From Acetobacteraceae bacterium (lineage in GTDB: Bacteria; Pseudomonadota; Alphaproteobacteria; Zavarziniales; Zavarziniaceae), in contig CANCOY010000005.1 in the NCBI GenBank assembly GCA_947379865.1, positions 1 through 62,405 on the forward strand: a stretch of 62,405 bases of DNA. Direction: 5' to 3'. How positions within the stretch are numbered: position 1 is the stretch's first letter; every line of letters starts with the position of its first letter. This document shows positions 26,105 through 33,871 of this stretch, one piece after another. The notes below the pieces were generated by a model that ran no database searches, was not told the DNA's origin, and saw nothing but the letters and a program-made list of their open reading frames with translations. The translations under genes were made by a program, and so were the position numbers.

Positions 26105-26755
26105 GTGACGCTCTCTTATGATCTTTATTGGTCCTTCCGGTCACCCTATTCCTATCTGGTGACTGGGCGTCTGGTGGAACTGGAGCGCGACCATGACGTG
26201 CGCTGCACTGTCCGCGTGGTCTATCCCATCGCCGTCCGCCAGCCCGAATTTTTCGACAAGAACGACCCGCTGTGGGTTCAGTACTTCATGCGCGATGTCT
26301 ATCGCACGGCCGAGTATCTGGGCCTGCCCTTCAGCTGGGCGCGCCCGGACCCGATCAAGATGGATTTTGCAACGCGCACGATTGCCAAAGACCAGCCCCA
26401 TATTCATCGGCTGACCCGGCTGGGCCAGGCGGCCGTGGAAGCGGGCAGGGGGCTGCCGTTTCTGGATGAGGTCAGCCGCCTGATCTGGGGTGGTGAGGTC
26501 GACGGCTGGAATGAAGGCGATCACCTCGCCCGGGCCACCGCGCGTGCTGGCCTCGATCTGGCTAAGCTTGATGCCAGCGTTGCGGCCGATCCGGCGCACT
26601 ATGACGCGGCGATAGAGGCCTCCCAGATCGCCCAGCGCGAGGGAGGCCATTATGGCGTCCCCCTCATGGTGTTCGACGGGGAGCCATTCTTTGGTCAGGA
26701 TCGCTTTGACCAGATGAAATGGCGGATGACGGCCAAGGGTCTGGCCCGCCGCTAG
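26105..26755 (+). CDS. 2-hydroxychromene-2-carboxylate isomerase/DsbA-like protein
   Basis: The 216-residue protein has YDLYWSFRSPYSYLVTGRL at its start, with the Ser of the FRSPYSY motif as glutathione-activating residue. EGGHYGVPLMVFDGEPFF and GQDRFDQM lie near the end, as in HCCA isomerases. A GTG at 26105 gives the family-typical start. A paralog at 6631 shares the fold but has only distant sequence similarity. The neighbourhood suggests glutathione-dependent isomerisation of a ring-cleavage product. Confidence 0.8.
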   Translation: MTLSYDLYWSFRSPYSYLVTGRLVELERDHDVRCTVRVVYPIAVRQPEFFDKNDPLWVQYFMRDVYRTAEYLGLPFSWARPDPIKMDFATRTIAKDQPHIHRLTRLGQAAVEAGRGLPFLDEVSRLIWGGEVDGWNEGDHLARATARAGLDLAKLDASVAADPAHYDAAIEASQIAQREGGHYGVPLMVFDGEPFFGQDRFDQMKWRMTAKGLARR

Positions 26756-26799
26756 ATGCCGCCGCTGAACCCCGTGCCCCTGTGGTCCTGTCAGGTCCC

Positions 26800-27420
26800 T
26801 CAGACCTCCGGCAGTTCGCGCAGGCTGGCATCCAGCATCTGGCGGACGACGGCAGCGGCGTCTTCCTCTGCAAGGCCCAGTTCCTGGCGGAGGAAGCGCC
26901 AGCTATCAAAACTCAGGGTTGCCTTCAGTCCAGCCATGACGAGACGGTCCGCCCTTACTGACTCAGGGGCTTCGGCATCAATCGTGTTACTTTCAATGTC
27001 GTAAAAAGCCTTCTGATAGGAAAAGGCTTGCGGGGAGTCATAACGCTTCAGGCTGCCAAAGATGCGATAGGGCATCACCAGGGAATAGATGCGGACGCGT
27101 CGGTTCCATACCGAATGCATCCGTTCCTTCCATGTTACGCCCGCAGGCTCTTCAAGCATGATGGGTGTTACCCGCGCGACGAGCTTTTCATTGGCTTCGC
27201 GATAGAGATTTTCCATGTCGTCGAAGTGGCGGAACACCGACCGCAGACCCACACCTGCAGCCTCTGCAACACGCGTGGCGATGGGGGCGTATTCGCCGGC
27301 TTCAACAAGCAGCATATAGGCATTGATGATCTTGGTGCGGCTGGATTTTGTGCGCTCGCGGCGGCCATCAGGCCGGGGCGCAAAGGGCTCCATCAGCGCG
27401 TCGGGGATTCCACCAGGCAT
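26800..27420 (-). CDS. TetR/AcrR-family transcriptional regulator
   Basis: The 206-residue protein has an N-terminal TetR helix-turn-helix at about residues 28-75 (KIINAYMLLVEAGEYAPIAT, RVAEAAGVGLRSVFRHFDD) and an all-helical ligand domain. It is divergent from the membrane-anchored DUF1330-like gene and close to catabolic genes on both sides. The gap to its right holds two candidate operators. The effector is unknown. Confidence 0.85.
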   Translation of the reverse strand: MPGGIPDALMEPFAPRPDGRRERTKSSRTKIINAYMLLVEAGEYAPIATRVAEAAGVGLRSVFRHFDDMENLYREANEKLVARVTPIMLEEPAGVTWKERMHSVWNRRVRIYSLVMPYRIFGSLKRYDSPQAFSYQKAFYDIESNTIDAEAPESVRADRLVMAGLKATLSFDSWRFLRQELGLAEEDAAAVVRQMLDASLRELPEV

Positions 27421-27659
27421 TGCTTTCGATCTTCGCTTCGCCGGTCAGAACCGGTCCCATGCAACAACAGTATACTCCGCAGAGAGAATATCGATTGCCC
27501 CCCGCCGGGCAACAGCCCCGGTCCCTGGCACGGGATGTTTTCCGGGCCGGCAAGATCTATGGCGCATGATACCGTGGAATGTCACATTCTGACTATATGG
27601 CCCGATTTGACAGCCTCAAAAGGGGCGCGGATGGCCTGGTCCAAGGGAAGGGTTTGCCG
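27421..27659. promoter_or_regulatory. TetR divergent promoter region with two palindromes
   Basis: Two inverted repeats stand out: CCGGT-CAGA-ACCGG at 27441-27454, 21 bp upstream of the tetR start, and GAATGT-C-ACATTC at 27577-27589. Either could be the operator for the adjacent TetR protein, which typically represses its own gene and a divergent neighbour. The second covers an ATG at 27579 that is a possible but weaker start for the rightward gene. Confidence 0.45.
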
Positions 27660-28289
27660 GTGAGCGGTTATCTTGTCTGGGGTGTGGCGGTGGTCGCCTA
27701 TCTGTTCTTCCGCCTCTGGTACGACGGCATGCGCACGCCGCTTGCGCCCGGTGAAGTGGATGACTTCATGACCCGAATGGAGGGGCGTTTTGCCGGTACG
27801 GGAAACGATCCGGCTGTTCTGCGCGCATTTCTTGAGCAGGACGATGGCAAGGAGTTCATCATGCTCAATCTGGTCAAGGCCGAAATGGGTGATGTGCGCG
27901 ATCCTGCGACGGGCGAGATGGCCAAGGGGATCGAGTTCCTGAAGCGCTATTCCAGCCGCTTCATGCCCGTGATTTTCCGTAAGGGAGGTCATCCGGTCAT
28001 TGTTGGTCGTAAGGTTGGCGGTTATGTGGATGCCTGGAACACCGCCCCCGATCCGGGCTGGACGATCTATGGCTCGGTGCGTTATCGCAGCCGGCGTGAC
28101 ATGATGCATCTCGTGATGGACCCGGCCTTTATTGCGGCGCATCCGGAAAAAATTCTCGGCACTGCAGCCACCTTCTCGTTCCCGACCCAGAGGATGGTGT
28201 CATTCTATCTGGGGCCACGGGTGAGTGTTGCCCTGGTGCTGGCCCTTGCTGCGGCCCTTGCACACCTGGCGTTGCTGGCAGGGGCCTGA
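27660..28289 (+). CDS. Membrane-anchored protein with a DUF1330-like core
   Basis: The roughly 209-residue protein has an N-terminal transmembrane helix (GYLVWGVAVVAYLFFRLWY), a soluble middle part and a C-terminal hydrophobic helix (VSVALVLALAAALAHLALLA). The middle motif GKEFIMLNLVKAEMG resembles the MxNLLKF strand of DUF1330, so a membrane-bound version of that fold is likely. AAGGGAAGGG lies 7 nt before the GTG at 27660, which I prefer. In-frame ATGs at 27579 and 27597 lack such a site. No known function. It may be controlled by the divergent TetR. Confidence 0.65.
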   Translation: MSGYLVWGVAVVAYLFFRLWYDGMRTPLAPGEVDDFMTRMEGRFAGTGNDPAVLRAFLEQDDGKEFIMLNLVKAEMGDVRDPATGEMAKGIEFLKRYSSRFMPVIFRKGGHPVIVGRKVGGYVDAWNTAPDPGWTIYGSVRYRSRRDMMHLVMDPAFIAAHPEKILGTAATFSFPTQRMVSFYLGPRVSVALVLALAAALAHLALLAGA

Positions 28290-28291
28290 GG

Positions 28292-29437
28292 TTACGCCCA
28301 GACTTCAAGATGATTGCGCCGCTCCACCCGTCGGTTGGTTCGAAGGCTAAGCATGTCGCCAAGGCCAGCATCGTCCAGGATGATGCGGACGCGCGCCTGC
28401 GCCTCAGGCGTGATGGCAGCAAAGGCATCCTGGATCCGTTGCAGCATCCAGAAACGATAGGGCATGACGGCGGTGCTGATCTCATGCCCGCGCCACGAAA
28501 ATGGGGCAAAGCCGATCATGCGGCCGCCGGGGTTTGGCAGGCCGTTGGTACCGGCAGGGATATCGGGATTTTCCGCCAGCCATTGGTTGGCAAAGGCCGT
28601 GTGGGCGGCGAGTTCGGGTAACCAGTCCTCGGCAATGAAGCCAAGCAGGGGCAGGAGTGTTTCCGGGATCCGGTCATCAGCGATCAGATCTTCGCCCCTG
28701 TCACGAAACCCGTCGAGGGCGGGTTCTGGCGCATTCATCCGCTCTGTCCAGCGCCAGACCTCGCGGGCCGTGGCCTTCATCAGGCTGGCTGGCGCAGGGT
28801 CGCGGGCAAGATGGGCGTAAAGTGGCCCGATCAGCCCATAGTCGCCGACGGTGGGCTGGCCGCCGAGGAGATAAGGCACAGTCTGGAGATGGGCATTGAA
28901 CAGGCCAAGGAAGCGGGCATAGCTGGCTTCAACGGCGTGGAATGTTTCAGGTGTCACGCCAAAGGCACTGCCAGCCTTGCGCATCAGGCCGCTTGCATTG
29001 GCGAACACGGCATCGCCGCGCTCCTCATCGGCCCCAGGCGCCAGTGCGGCCACGAAATCGCGGCGCAGAAAGCCAAGGTTCTGATCATCGAAATTCCAGC
29101 GATAGTGCATGGCCGGCCGCAACAGCCCTTCGCCACCGAACAGTTCGAAGATCATCGAGATGATGCGCTGAACGGGCGTTGCCGGATAGGCAGACAGGAT
29201 GGCAAGGCCCGAAGCCTCAACATGGTCGATGATGTCCACATTATCCTGGACAATGGTGCCATCCGCCATCTCGATCACCGGCATGATGAAGCGCCCCACC
29301 GTCTTCATGACCTGGCGGAAAGCCGGGTCGCCCACCGGAATTTCATCAAAGATAATGTGTTGCTTGCGCAGATAGGCCCGGGTCTTTGCGGCATAGAGGG
29401 AGCCGGGCATTGCGTAGAGGCGAAGACGATGGGACAT
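28292..29437 (-). CDS. GST-fold protein, long form
   Basis: The 381-residue protein has an N-terminal thioredoxin/GST domain: LRLYAMPGSLYAAKTRAYLR, then IPVGDPAFRQVMKTVGRFIM and the ligand turn IVQDNVDIIDHVEA. A large helical C-terminal part includes AMHYRWNFDDQNLGFLRRDF, PYLLGGQPTVGDYGLIGPLY and a further 120 residues. At nearly twice standard GST length it belongs to an atypical group. The product of the gene at 30738 shares its layout, including the FHYRW/MHYRW motif and a C-terminal PYR/PYQ tail. Its stop is 2 bp from that of the convergent membrane protein. Confidence 0.72.
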   Translation of the reverse strand: MSHRLRLYAMPGSLYAAKTRAYLRKQHIIFDEIPVGDPAFRQVMKTVGRFIMPVIEMADGTIVQDNVDIIDHVEASGLAILSAYPATPVQRIISMIFELFGGEGLLRPAMHYRWNFDDQNLGFLRRDFVAALAPGADEERGDAVFANASGLMRKAGSAFGVTPETFHAVEASYARFLGLFNAHLQTVPYLLGGQPTVGDYGLIGPLYAHLARDPAPASLMKATAREVWRWTERMNAPEPALDGFRDRGEDLIADDRIPETLLPLLGFIAEDWLPELAAHTAFANQWLAENPDIPAGTNGLPNPGGRMIGFAPFSWRGHEISTAVMPYRFWMLQRIQDAFAAITPEAQARVRIILDDAGLGDMLSLRTNRRVERRNHLEVWA

Positions 29438-29492
29438 GGGATCTTTCAGGGTCAAATGACGTGCGCCTGATGCTAATGTCAGGCGTGGCTCT

Positions 29493-29532
29493 GGCAAGGC
29501 ATATCTCGGGCAAGGCATATCTTGGGCAAGGC
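29493..29532. repeat. Tandem 16-bp repeat, about 2.5 copies
   Basis: GGCAAGGCATAT begins at 29493 and again at 29509, and GGCAAGGC begins at 29525, giving a 16-bp period. The array fills the divergent gap between the long GST-fold gene and the metallo-hydrolase gene, and ends 11 bp before the latter's start. It may be an iterated regulator site or a slippage product. Confidence 0.6.
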
Positions 29533-29543
29533 AGGGTGGTGAA

Positions 29544-30632
29544 ATGTCGAGATGGGCAAAAATCATTTTGGTGCTGGTTCTTCTGCTGTCTGGCCTCGTC
29601 CTTTTGGCGAGGGCCTTTCAGGCGGAACTTGGCATGGTCCTGATTGAAAATCTGGTAGGTGCGCGGGTTGGCCTTGATGCCACACGCGATCTGCCCGATG
29701 GCCTGCATGTGGTTCTGTGCGGCACCGGTTCGCCTTTGCCTGATCCGGAACGCGCCGGCCCGTGCACCCTGGTGATTGCCGGGAAGCACATGTTTCTGGT
29801 TGATGCGGGAGAGTGGGCGGCGCGCAATCTGGCGCTTATGGGTATTCCGCATGCGCGACTGGATGGGGTTCTGCTCACCCATATGCATTCGGACCACATA
29901 GATGGGATGGGCCCGGTTCTGCTGATGCGCTGGACCACGGGCGCCGCCACCTCGCCCCTGCCGGTTCATGGGCCGGCTGGTGTGGACAAGGTCGTGGCCG
30001 GCTTCAACACGGCCTATGCCCTCGATGCTGGCTATCGCACCGCGCACCATGGCCCGGCCATCGCGCCCCCGTCGGGTGCAGGGGCGGTTGCCATGGCCTT
30101 TGCCCTGCCGGAAGCGGGGCAGGGGAACACCACCGCCGTTCTGGAACAGGATGGCGTCCGGATCACTGCCATACGGGTGGACCATGGCGTGGTTGAGCCA
30201 GCGGTTGGCTATCGCATTGACTATGGCGGGCGGGCTGTGGTCATCAGTGGCGATACGGCGCGCTCGACCAGCCTTGCCGAGGGCGCCCGGGGATGTGACC
30301 TGCTGGTGCACGAAGCCCTGCAACCCCGCATCGTCAAGCGGCTGACCGAGGGATTTGTGGCAAAGGGCAACACCGGTGTGGCCCAGATCACCCGTGATAT
30401 TCTGAGCTATCACAGTTCTCCCGAAGATGCCGCCGACGTGGCGACGGCCGCCGGCGCAAGGCATCTGGTGTTGAGCCACATCATTCCTCCGATGATGCGG
30501 CCCATTCTTTATCCAGCATTCCTGGGCGAGGCACCGAAACGTTTCAGCGGGCCTATCACCGTCGGCGAGGACGGCATGATCTTCAGCTTGCCAACTGGCG
30601 GCACCGAGATCCGGCAGCGCAGGCTGATGTAG
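29544..30632 (+). CDS. Membrane-anchored MBL-fold metallo-hydrolase
   Basis: The 362-residue protein starts with a transmembrane helix (IILVLVLLLSGLVLLARAF). A metallo-beta-lactamase fold follows, with LCGTGSPLPDPERAGPCTLV, THMHSDHIDGMG (the HxHxDH zinc motif), a DHG turn, VISGDTARS and LSHIIPP. The pattern is closest to arylsulfatase/RNase Z-like hydrolases, here probably facing the periplasm. Substrate unknown. It lies between two related GST-fold genes; the next gene starts 105 bp downstream on the same strand. Confidence 0.85.
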   Translation: MSRWAKIILVLVLLLSGLVLLARAFQAELGMVLIENLVGARVGLDATRDLPDGLHVVLCGTGSPLPDPERAGPCTLVIAGKHMFLVDAGEWAARNLALMGIPHARLDGVLLTHMHSDHIDGMGPVLLMRWTTGAATSPLPVHGPAGVDKVVAGFNTAYALDAGYRTAHHGPAIAPPSGAGAVAMAFALPEAGQGNTTAVLEQDGVRITAIRVDHGVVEPAVGYRIDYGGRAVVISGDTARSTSLAEGARGCDLLVHEALQPRIVKRLTEGFVAKGNTGVAQITRDILSYHSSPEDAADVATAAGARHLVLSHIIPPMMRPILYPAFLGEAPKRFSGPITVGEDGMIFSLPTGGTEIRQRRLM

Positions 30633-30737
30633 AGTGCCCTCGTCATCCTGTCGTTGCCGGTACGGCAGGGATATGGCACTTGGGTTGAGGAATTGTGGTG
30701 CCGGTTCAACGCGGCGACCGCGCCCTGGAGGAACACC

Positions 30738-31766
30738 ATGACCGACGCCGTCGCCCTGTCCGGAGCGCCTGGATCGCCCTACACGCGCAAGATGCTGGCA
30801 GTCCTGCGGTATCGGCGGATTGCCTATCGGTTCCTGTCTCTGGTCCAGGCTGCCGCGATGCCCAAGCCCAAGGTGCATCTGCTGCCAACCTTCTATCTGC
30901 CCGCTGCCTCTGGAGCGCTTGAGGCGGTGACGGATTCAACGCCGCTGATCCGTCGCCTCGAGCGTGAACATGTGGGGCGCAGCGTCATCCCCACGGATCC
31001 GGCGCTGGCGTTCATCGACAGTCTGATCGAGGACTATGCCGATGAATGGCTGACCAAGGCCATGTTCCATTATCGCTGGTCCTATGCCCCGGATATCGCC
31101 AAGGCAGCAGCCCTGCTGCCGTGCTGGCGCAGCTTTATGATCCCGGATGAGGAGCTTGCGGGGCTGGGCAGGTTTGTGGCCGATCGCCAGATTGGGCGCT
31201 TGCGCTATGTCGGGTCAAATGAGGTTACGGGGCCGGTGATCGAAGCCAGCTACCAACGATTCCTTGAAGCCTTCGAGGCGCATCTGAGGCTTTATCCCTA
31301 TCTGCTTGGGCACCGTCCCGGGGCCGCTGATTTCGCGGTCTTTGGCCAGTTGACCCAATTGGCCGAGTTTGACCCCACCCCCATGGCCCTGACCCTCAGG
31401 ATCGCACCCCGTGTTACCGCCTGGGTTGGCCTGATGGAGGACCAGTCGGGCGTGGAGCCGGCGGAGGATGATTGGATTTCGGTGGCTGAGGTGCCGGAAA
31501 CGCTCAAGGCCATTCTGGCTGAAATCGGCCAGGTCTATCCGCCGGTCATGCTGGCCAATGCCAAAGCCGTCGCCGCAGGTGCCGCCGAGGTGCAAACCTC
31601 GATCACCGGCCAGCCCTGGACCCAGCAACCCTTTCCCTATCAGGCCAAGTGCCTTGGCTGGTTGAGGGAGGCTTTTGCCGGGCTTGATGCCGGGGCAAGG
31701 GACAGGGTTGCAGCCTTGCTTGAGCCTGCCGGCTGCCTCGCCATGTTGGAGGGTGAGCCGGATTGA
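30738..31766 (+). CDS. GST-fold protein, long form (paralog of the gene at 28292)
   Basis: The 342-residue protein opens VALSGAPGSPYTRKMLAVLR, a GST-like thioredoxin domain, with TDSTPLIRRLE in the ligand-turn position. Its helical part contains AMFHYRWSYAPDIAKAAAL, FMIPDEELAGLGRFVADRQ and RLYPYLLGHRPGAADFAVFG. CTGGAGGAACACC precedes the ATG at 30738, which decides the start. Its TGA is followed without a gap by the TCA stop of the convergent amine oxidase. Activity with glutathione is not certain for this subgroup. Confidence 0.72.
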   Translation: MTDAVALSGAPGSPYTRKMLAVLRYRRIAYRFLSLVQAAAMPKPKVHLLPTFYLPAASGALEAVTDSTPLIRRLEREHVGRSVIPTDPALAFIDSLIEDYADEWLTKAMFHYRWSYAPDIAKAAALLPCWRSFMIPDEELAGLGRFVADRQIGRLRYVGSNEVTGPVIEASYQRFLEAFEAHLRLYPYLLGHRPGAADFAVFGQLTQLAEFDPTPMALTLRIAPRVTAWVGLMEDQSGVEPAEDDWISVAEVPETLKAILAEIGQVYPPVMLANAKAVAAGAAEVQTSITGQPWTQQPFPYQAKCLGWLREAFAGLDAGARDRVAALLEPAGCLAMLEGEPD

Positions 31767-33131
31767 TCAGCCGGCTGACACAACTTCCTGTGCCGCGCGC
31801 AGGCCAGAGAGATAAGCGCCATGCACGGTGGCGGGATATTGCCGGTGTGTTGCCTCCCCCGCAAAAAAGAGGGTGCGGTTGACGCTGGCGGCCAGCGTAT
31901 CGCGCAGCTTGGGCGTGGCGCCGACAGGCAAATAGGAATAGGACCCCAGGCTCAACGGGTCGCCTGCCCAGCGCGTGATCTGATAGCCGACCGGGTCGGG
32001 AATGGCGCCGCCATAGATCTTGCGCAGCGTTGCCATGGCGCCGGCCACAATCTGGCCATCCGTCAGGCTTTCGATCTGGCGCCCGTAATCGGCCGCGTTG
32101 AAGCCGACCAGGATTGGCTTGCCAAGCTGGCGGGACAGGCTGATCCACTCCGCCCATTGCCCGTTGAGGGTTGGCACATAGCCAAGCCAGTCATAGTTTT
32201 CTGCCCAGAAGACCCGGTTGAAGCGCAGCACGCACTTGTTGAGAACACCCATGCCAAGCTTGGCTATGGCCTGTGTCTTGGTTGCTGGCAGCACCGGGTC
32301 AAAGGTCACGCCTGTGCTTTTGAGAACCCCAAGCGGCAGGGTGATGATCAGGCGGTCAGCGGTGAATGTACCCGATTGTGTCTCAACCGAGGCAGCGCCG
32401 GCTGAAGGGTTGCGGATCCGCTTTACGGTCTGCTGATAACGAATGTCGAGGCCGCGGGAGAGGTATTCAGGCAGGGCCGCATAGCCCTTGGTGAAGAGCA
32501 GGTCTTCGCCGCGATACGCGCTGTCATCATCGAACCAGATGGCTGAGAGGGAGGTGGCTGGCCCGCTATATTCCTGCTCGTAGTCGCTGTTCATCAGATA
32601 GTTCATGCGCAACTGGTCCGCCGCCGTGCGACTGGCGAAATTCACCCGGGCATCAATGGCCGAGCGCAGGCTCTGGTCTACAGCGAGGTTGTTCTGGGCA
32701 CTGACAACCGCGTTCTCAAGCGTCGTCCGCAGCGACTCAAGGTTCCGGTAACCGGCTGTCGTCAGCTCGATTCCGTTGTTGTCATAGACAATCTGGGAAT
32801 CCTCCAGGGTCGTGACGGTTGGCGCGCCAATGGTTTTCGCCAGCGCCGTAAGCGGATTACCAGTCTGCCCGTGGATCCAGCTAGCCCCGAGGTCGACGGG
32901 GGCATCGGCCCAGAGGGTGCTGGTGGAGATGCGGCCGCCGAGACGGCTGCGCGCCTCAAGAACGGTCACAGCATAGCCGCCGTCAGCCAGTGTTTTTGCG
33001 GCCGCAAGCCCCGCCATGCCGGCACCGATCACGATGACCCGTTTCTTGACCGTCGCCGCCAGCAGGGGGCGGCCAACCAGGGTTGGCAGTGTCGCCAGCG
33101 CCAGGGCGCCGAGGAAGGTTCTTCTGCGCAT
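31767..33131 (-). CDS. Flavin monoamine oxidase-family FAD-dependent oxidoreductase, Tat-exported
   Basis: The 454-residue protein starts MRRRTFLGALALATLPTLVG, a twin-arginine-type signal, so export in folded form is likely. An FAD Rossmann motif follows (VIVIGAGMAGLAAAKTLADG then LEARSRLGGRI). The C-terminal FAD segment is LFFAGEATHRQYPATVHGAY. The family oxidises primary amines, polyamines or amino acids with release of ammonia and peroxide. The substrate cannot be deduced. It ends flush against the convergent GST-fold gene (TGATCA). Confidence 0.88.
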   Translation of the reverse strand: MRRRTFLGALALATLPTLVGRPLLAATVKKRVIVIGAGMAGLAAAKTLADGGYAVTVLEARSRLGGRISTSTLWADAPVDLGASWIHGQTGNPLTALAKTIGAPTVTTLEDSQIVYDNNGIELTTAGYRNLESLRTTLENAVVSAQNNLAVDQSLRSAIDARVNFASRTAADQLRMNYLMNSDYEQEYSGPATSLSAIWFDDDSAYRGEDLLFTKGYAALPEYLSRGLDIRYQQTVKRIRNPSAGAASVETQSGTFTADRLIITLPLGVLKSTGVTFDPVLPATKTQAIAKLGMGVLNKCVLRFNRVFWAENYDWLGYVPTLNGQWAEWISLSRQLGKPILVGFNAADYGRQIESLTDGQIVAGAMATLRKIYGGAIPDPVGYQITRWAGDPLSLGSYSYLPVGATPKLRDTLAASVNRTLFFAGEATHRQYPATVHGAYLSGLRAAQEVVSAG

Positions 33132-33287
33132 GGCCTCTATCCACTCAAGTCATGGTGGCTGCGTTATTGCTCTGCCTAGAGATCTTGTAGCAAGTCCAGG
33201 CGCAATGCCAGCGCAACACAGCGTTCAGCCAATCGTGGGCCAGGATAAACATGATCCGGCTGAACGGTTGGCCAGGCCACGAGATGG

Positions 33288-33689
33288 TCAGGTGGGGCCC
33301 GTTGCATCAGCCGGATTGGCTGTTTCGGAGGTGGCCGATCGGGCCATGGTCCTGTTGATGGCCTGCTCCAGGTCATCGGGGGTATAGGGCTTTCGCAGAA
33401 CCTCTGATCCGGGCCGCAGATCGTGAATGCGTTTCACATCGCCGCTGACAAAGATGTGTGGAATGACACCTGTGTACTCAATGCGTTTCATGGCCGCCAG
33501 CCCGGATCCTTCCTTGAGATGCTCATCGATGATCAGCAGCGTCGGATGCCATTTGCCAGTGGCCGCGACGGCTTCGTCCTCGGTGGTGGCAACGGCGCAG
33601 ACGTCGTGCCCGATCAACTCAAGAAACTCCCGCAGGAACATCGCGATAAGTGGCTCGTCCTCGACCACGAGGATGCGGCATCTGGTCAT
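33288..33689 (-). CDS. Single-domain response regulator (receiver only)
   Basis: The 133-residue protein is a lone receiver domain: acidic pair in RILVVEDEPLI, phosphoacceptor Asp55 in LLIIDEHLKEG, Ser82 in HIFVSGD, and Lys100 in VLRKPYTPDDLE. All key residues are present and there is no output domain. It is divergent from the large hybrid kinase, 182 bp apart, so it is a likely phosphotransfer partner. Confidence 0.9.
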   Translation of the reverse strand: MTRCRILVVEDEPLIAMFLREFLELIGHDVCAVATTEDEAVAATGKWHPTLLIIDEHLKEGSGLAAMKRIEYTGVIPHIFVSGDVKRIHDLRPGSEVLRKPYTPDDLEQAINRTMARSATSETANPADATGPT

Positions 33690-33871
33690 GTCATCTGCAG
33701 CCTGGGTGGGGGGTGGCCATGGATCAGTATCAGATGGTCAGCCTGTTCATGTCACCTTGCCAGGCGCCCATTAGGTATTTGGTATACGGTGAAATGTGCC
33801 TCTCTGCCCTGCCTGCCGTGCTAGCGTCATCAGCAGGCAAAAGATCAAGACATGCCTCACTGCGAGATGCC
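33690..33871. promoter_or_regulatory. Divergent region between the receiver gene and the hybrid kinase
   Basis: The 182-bp gap includes a short AT-rich patch around 33770-33795 (TAGGTATTTGGTATACGG) that could hold the rightward promoter. In-frame ATGs within it (for example 33794) are alternative starts for the kinase but lack a good ribosome site. Confidence 0.35.

Noticed and set aside
29493..29532. CRISPR-like array
   Set aside because: The repeat unit is only 16 bp with no unique spacers between copies; it is a simple tandem repeat.
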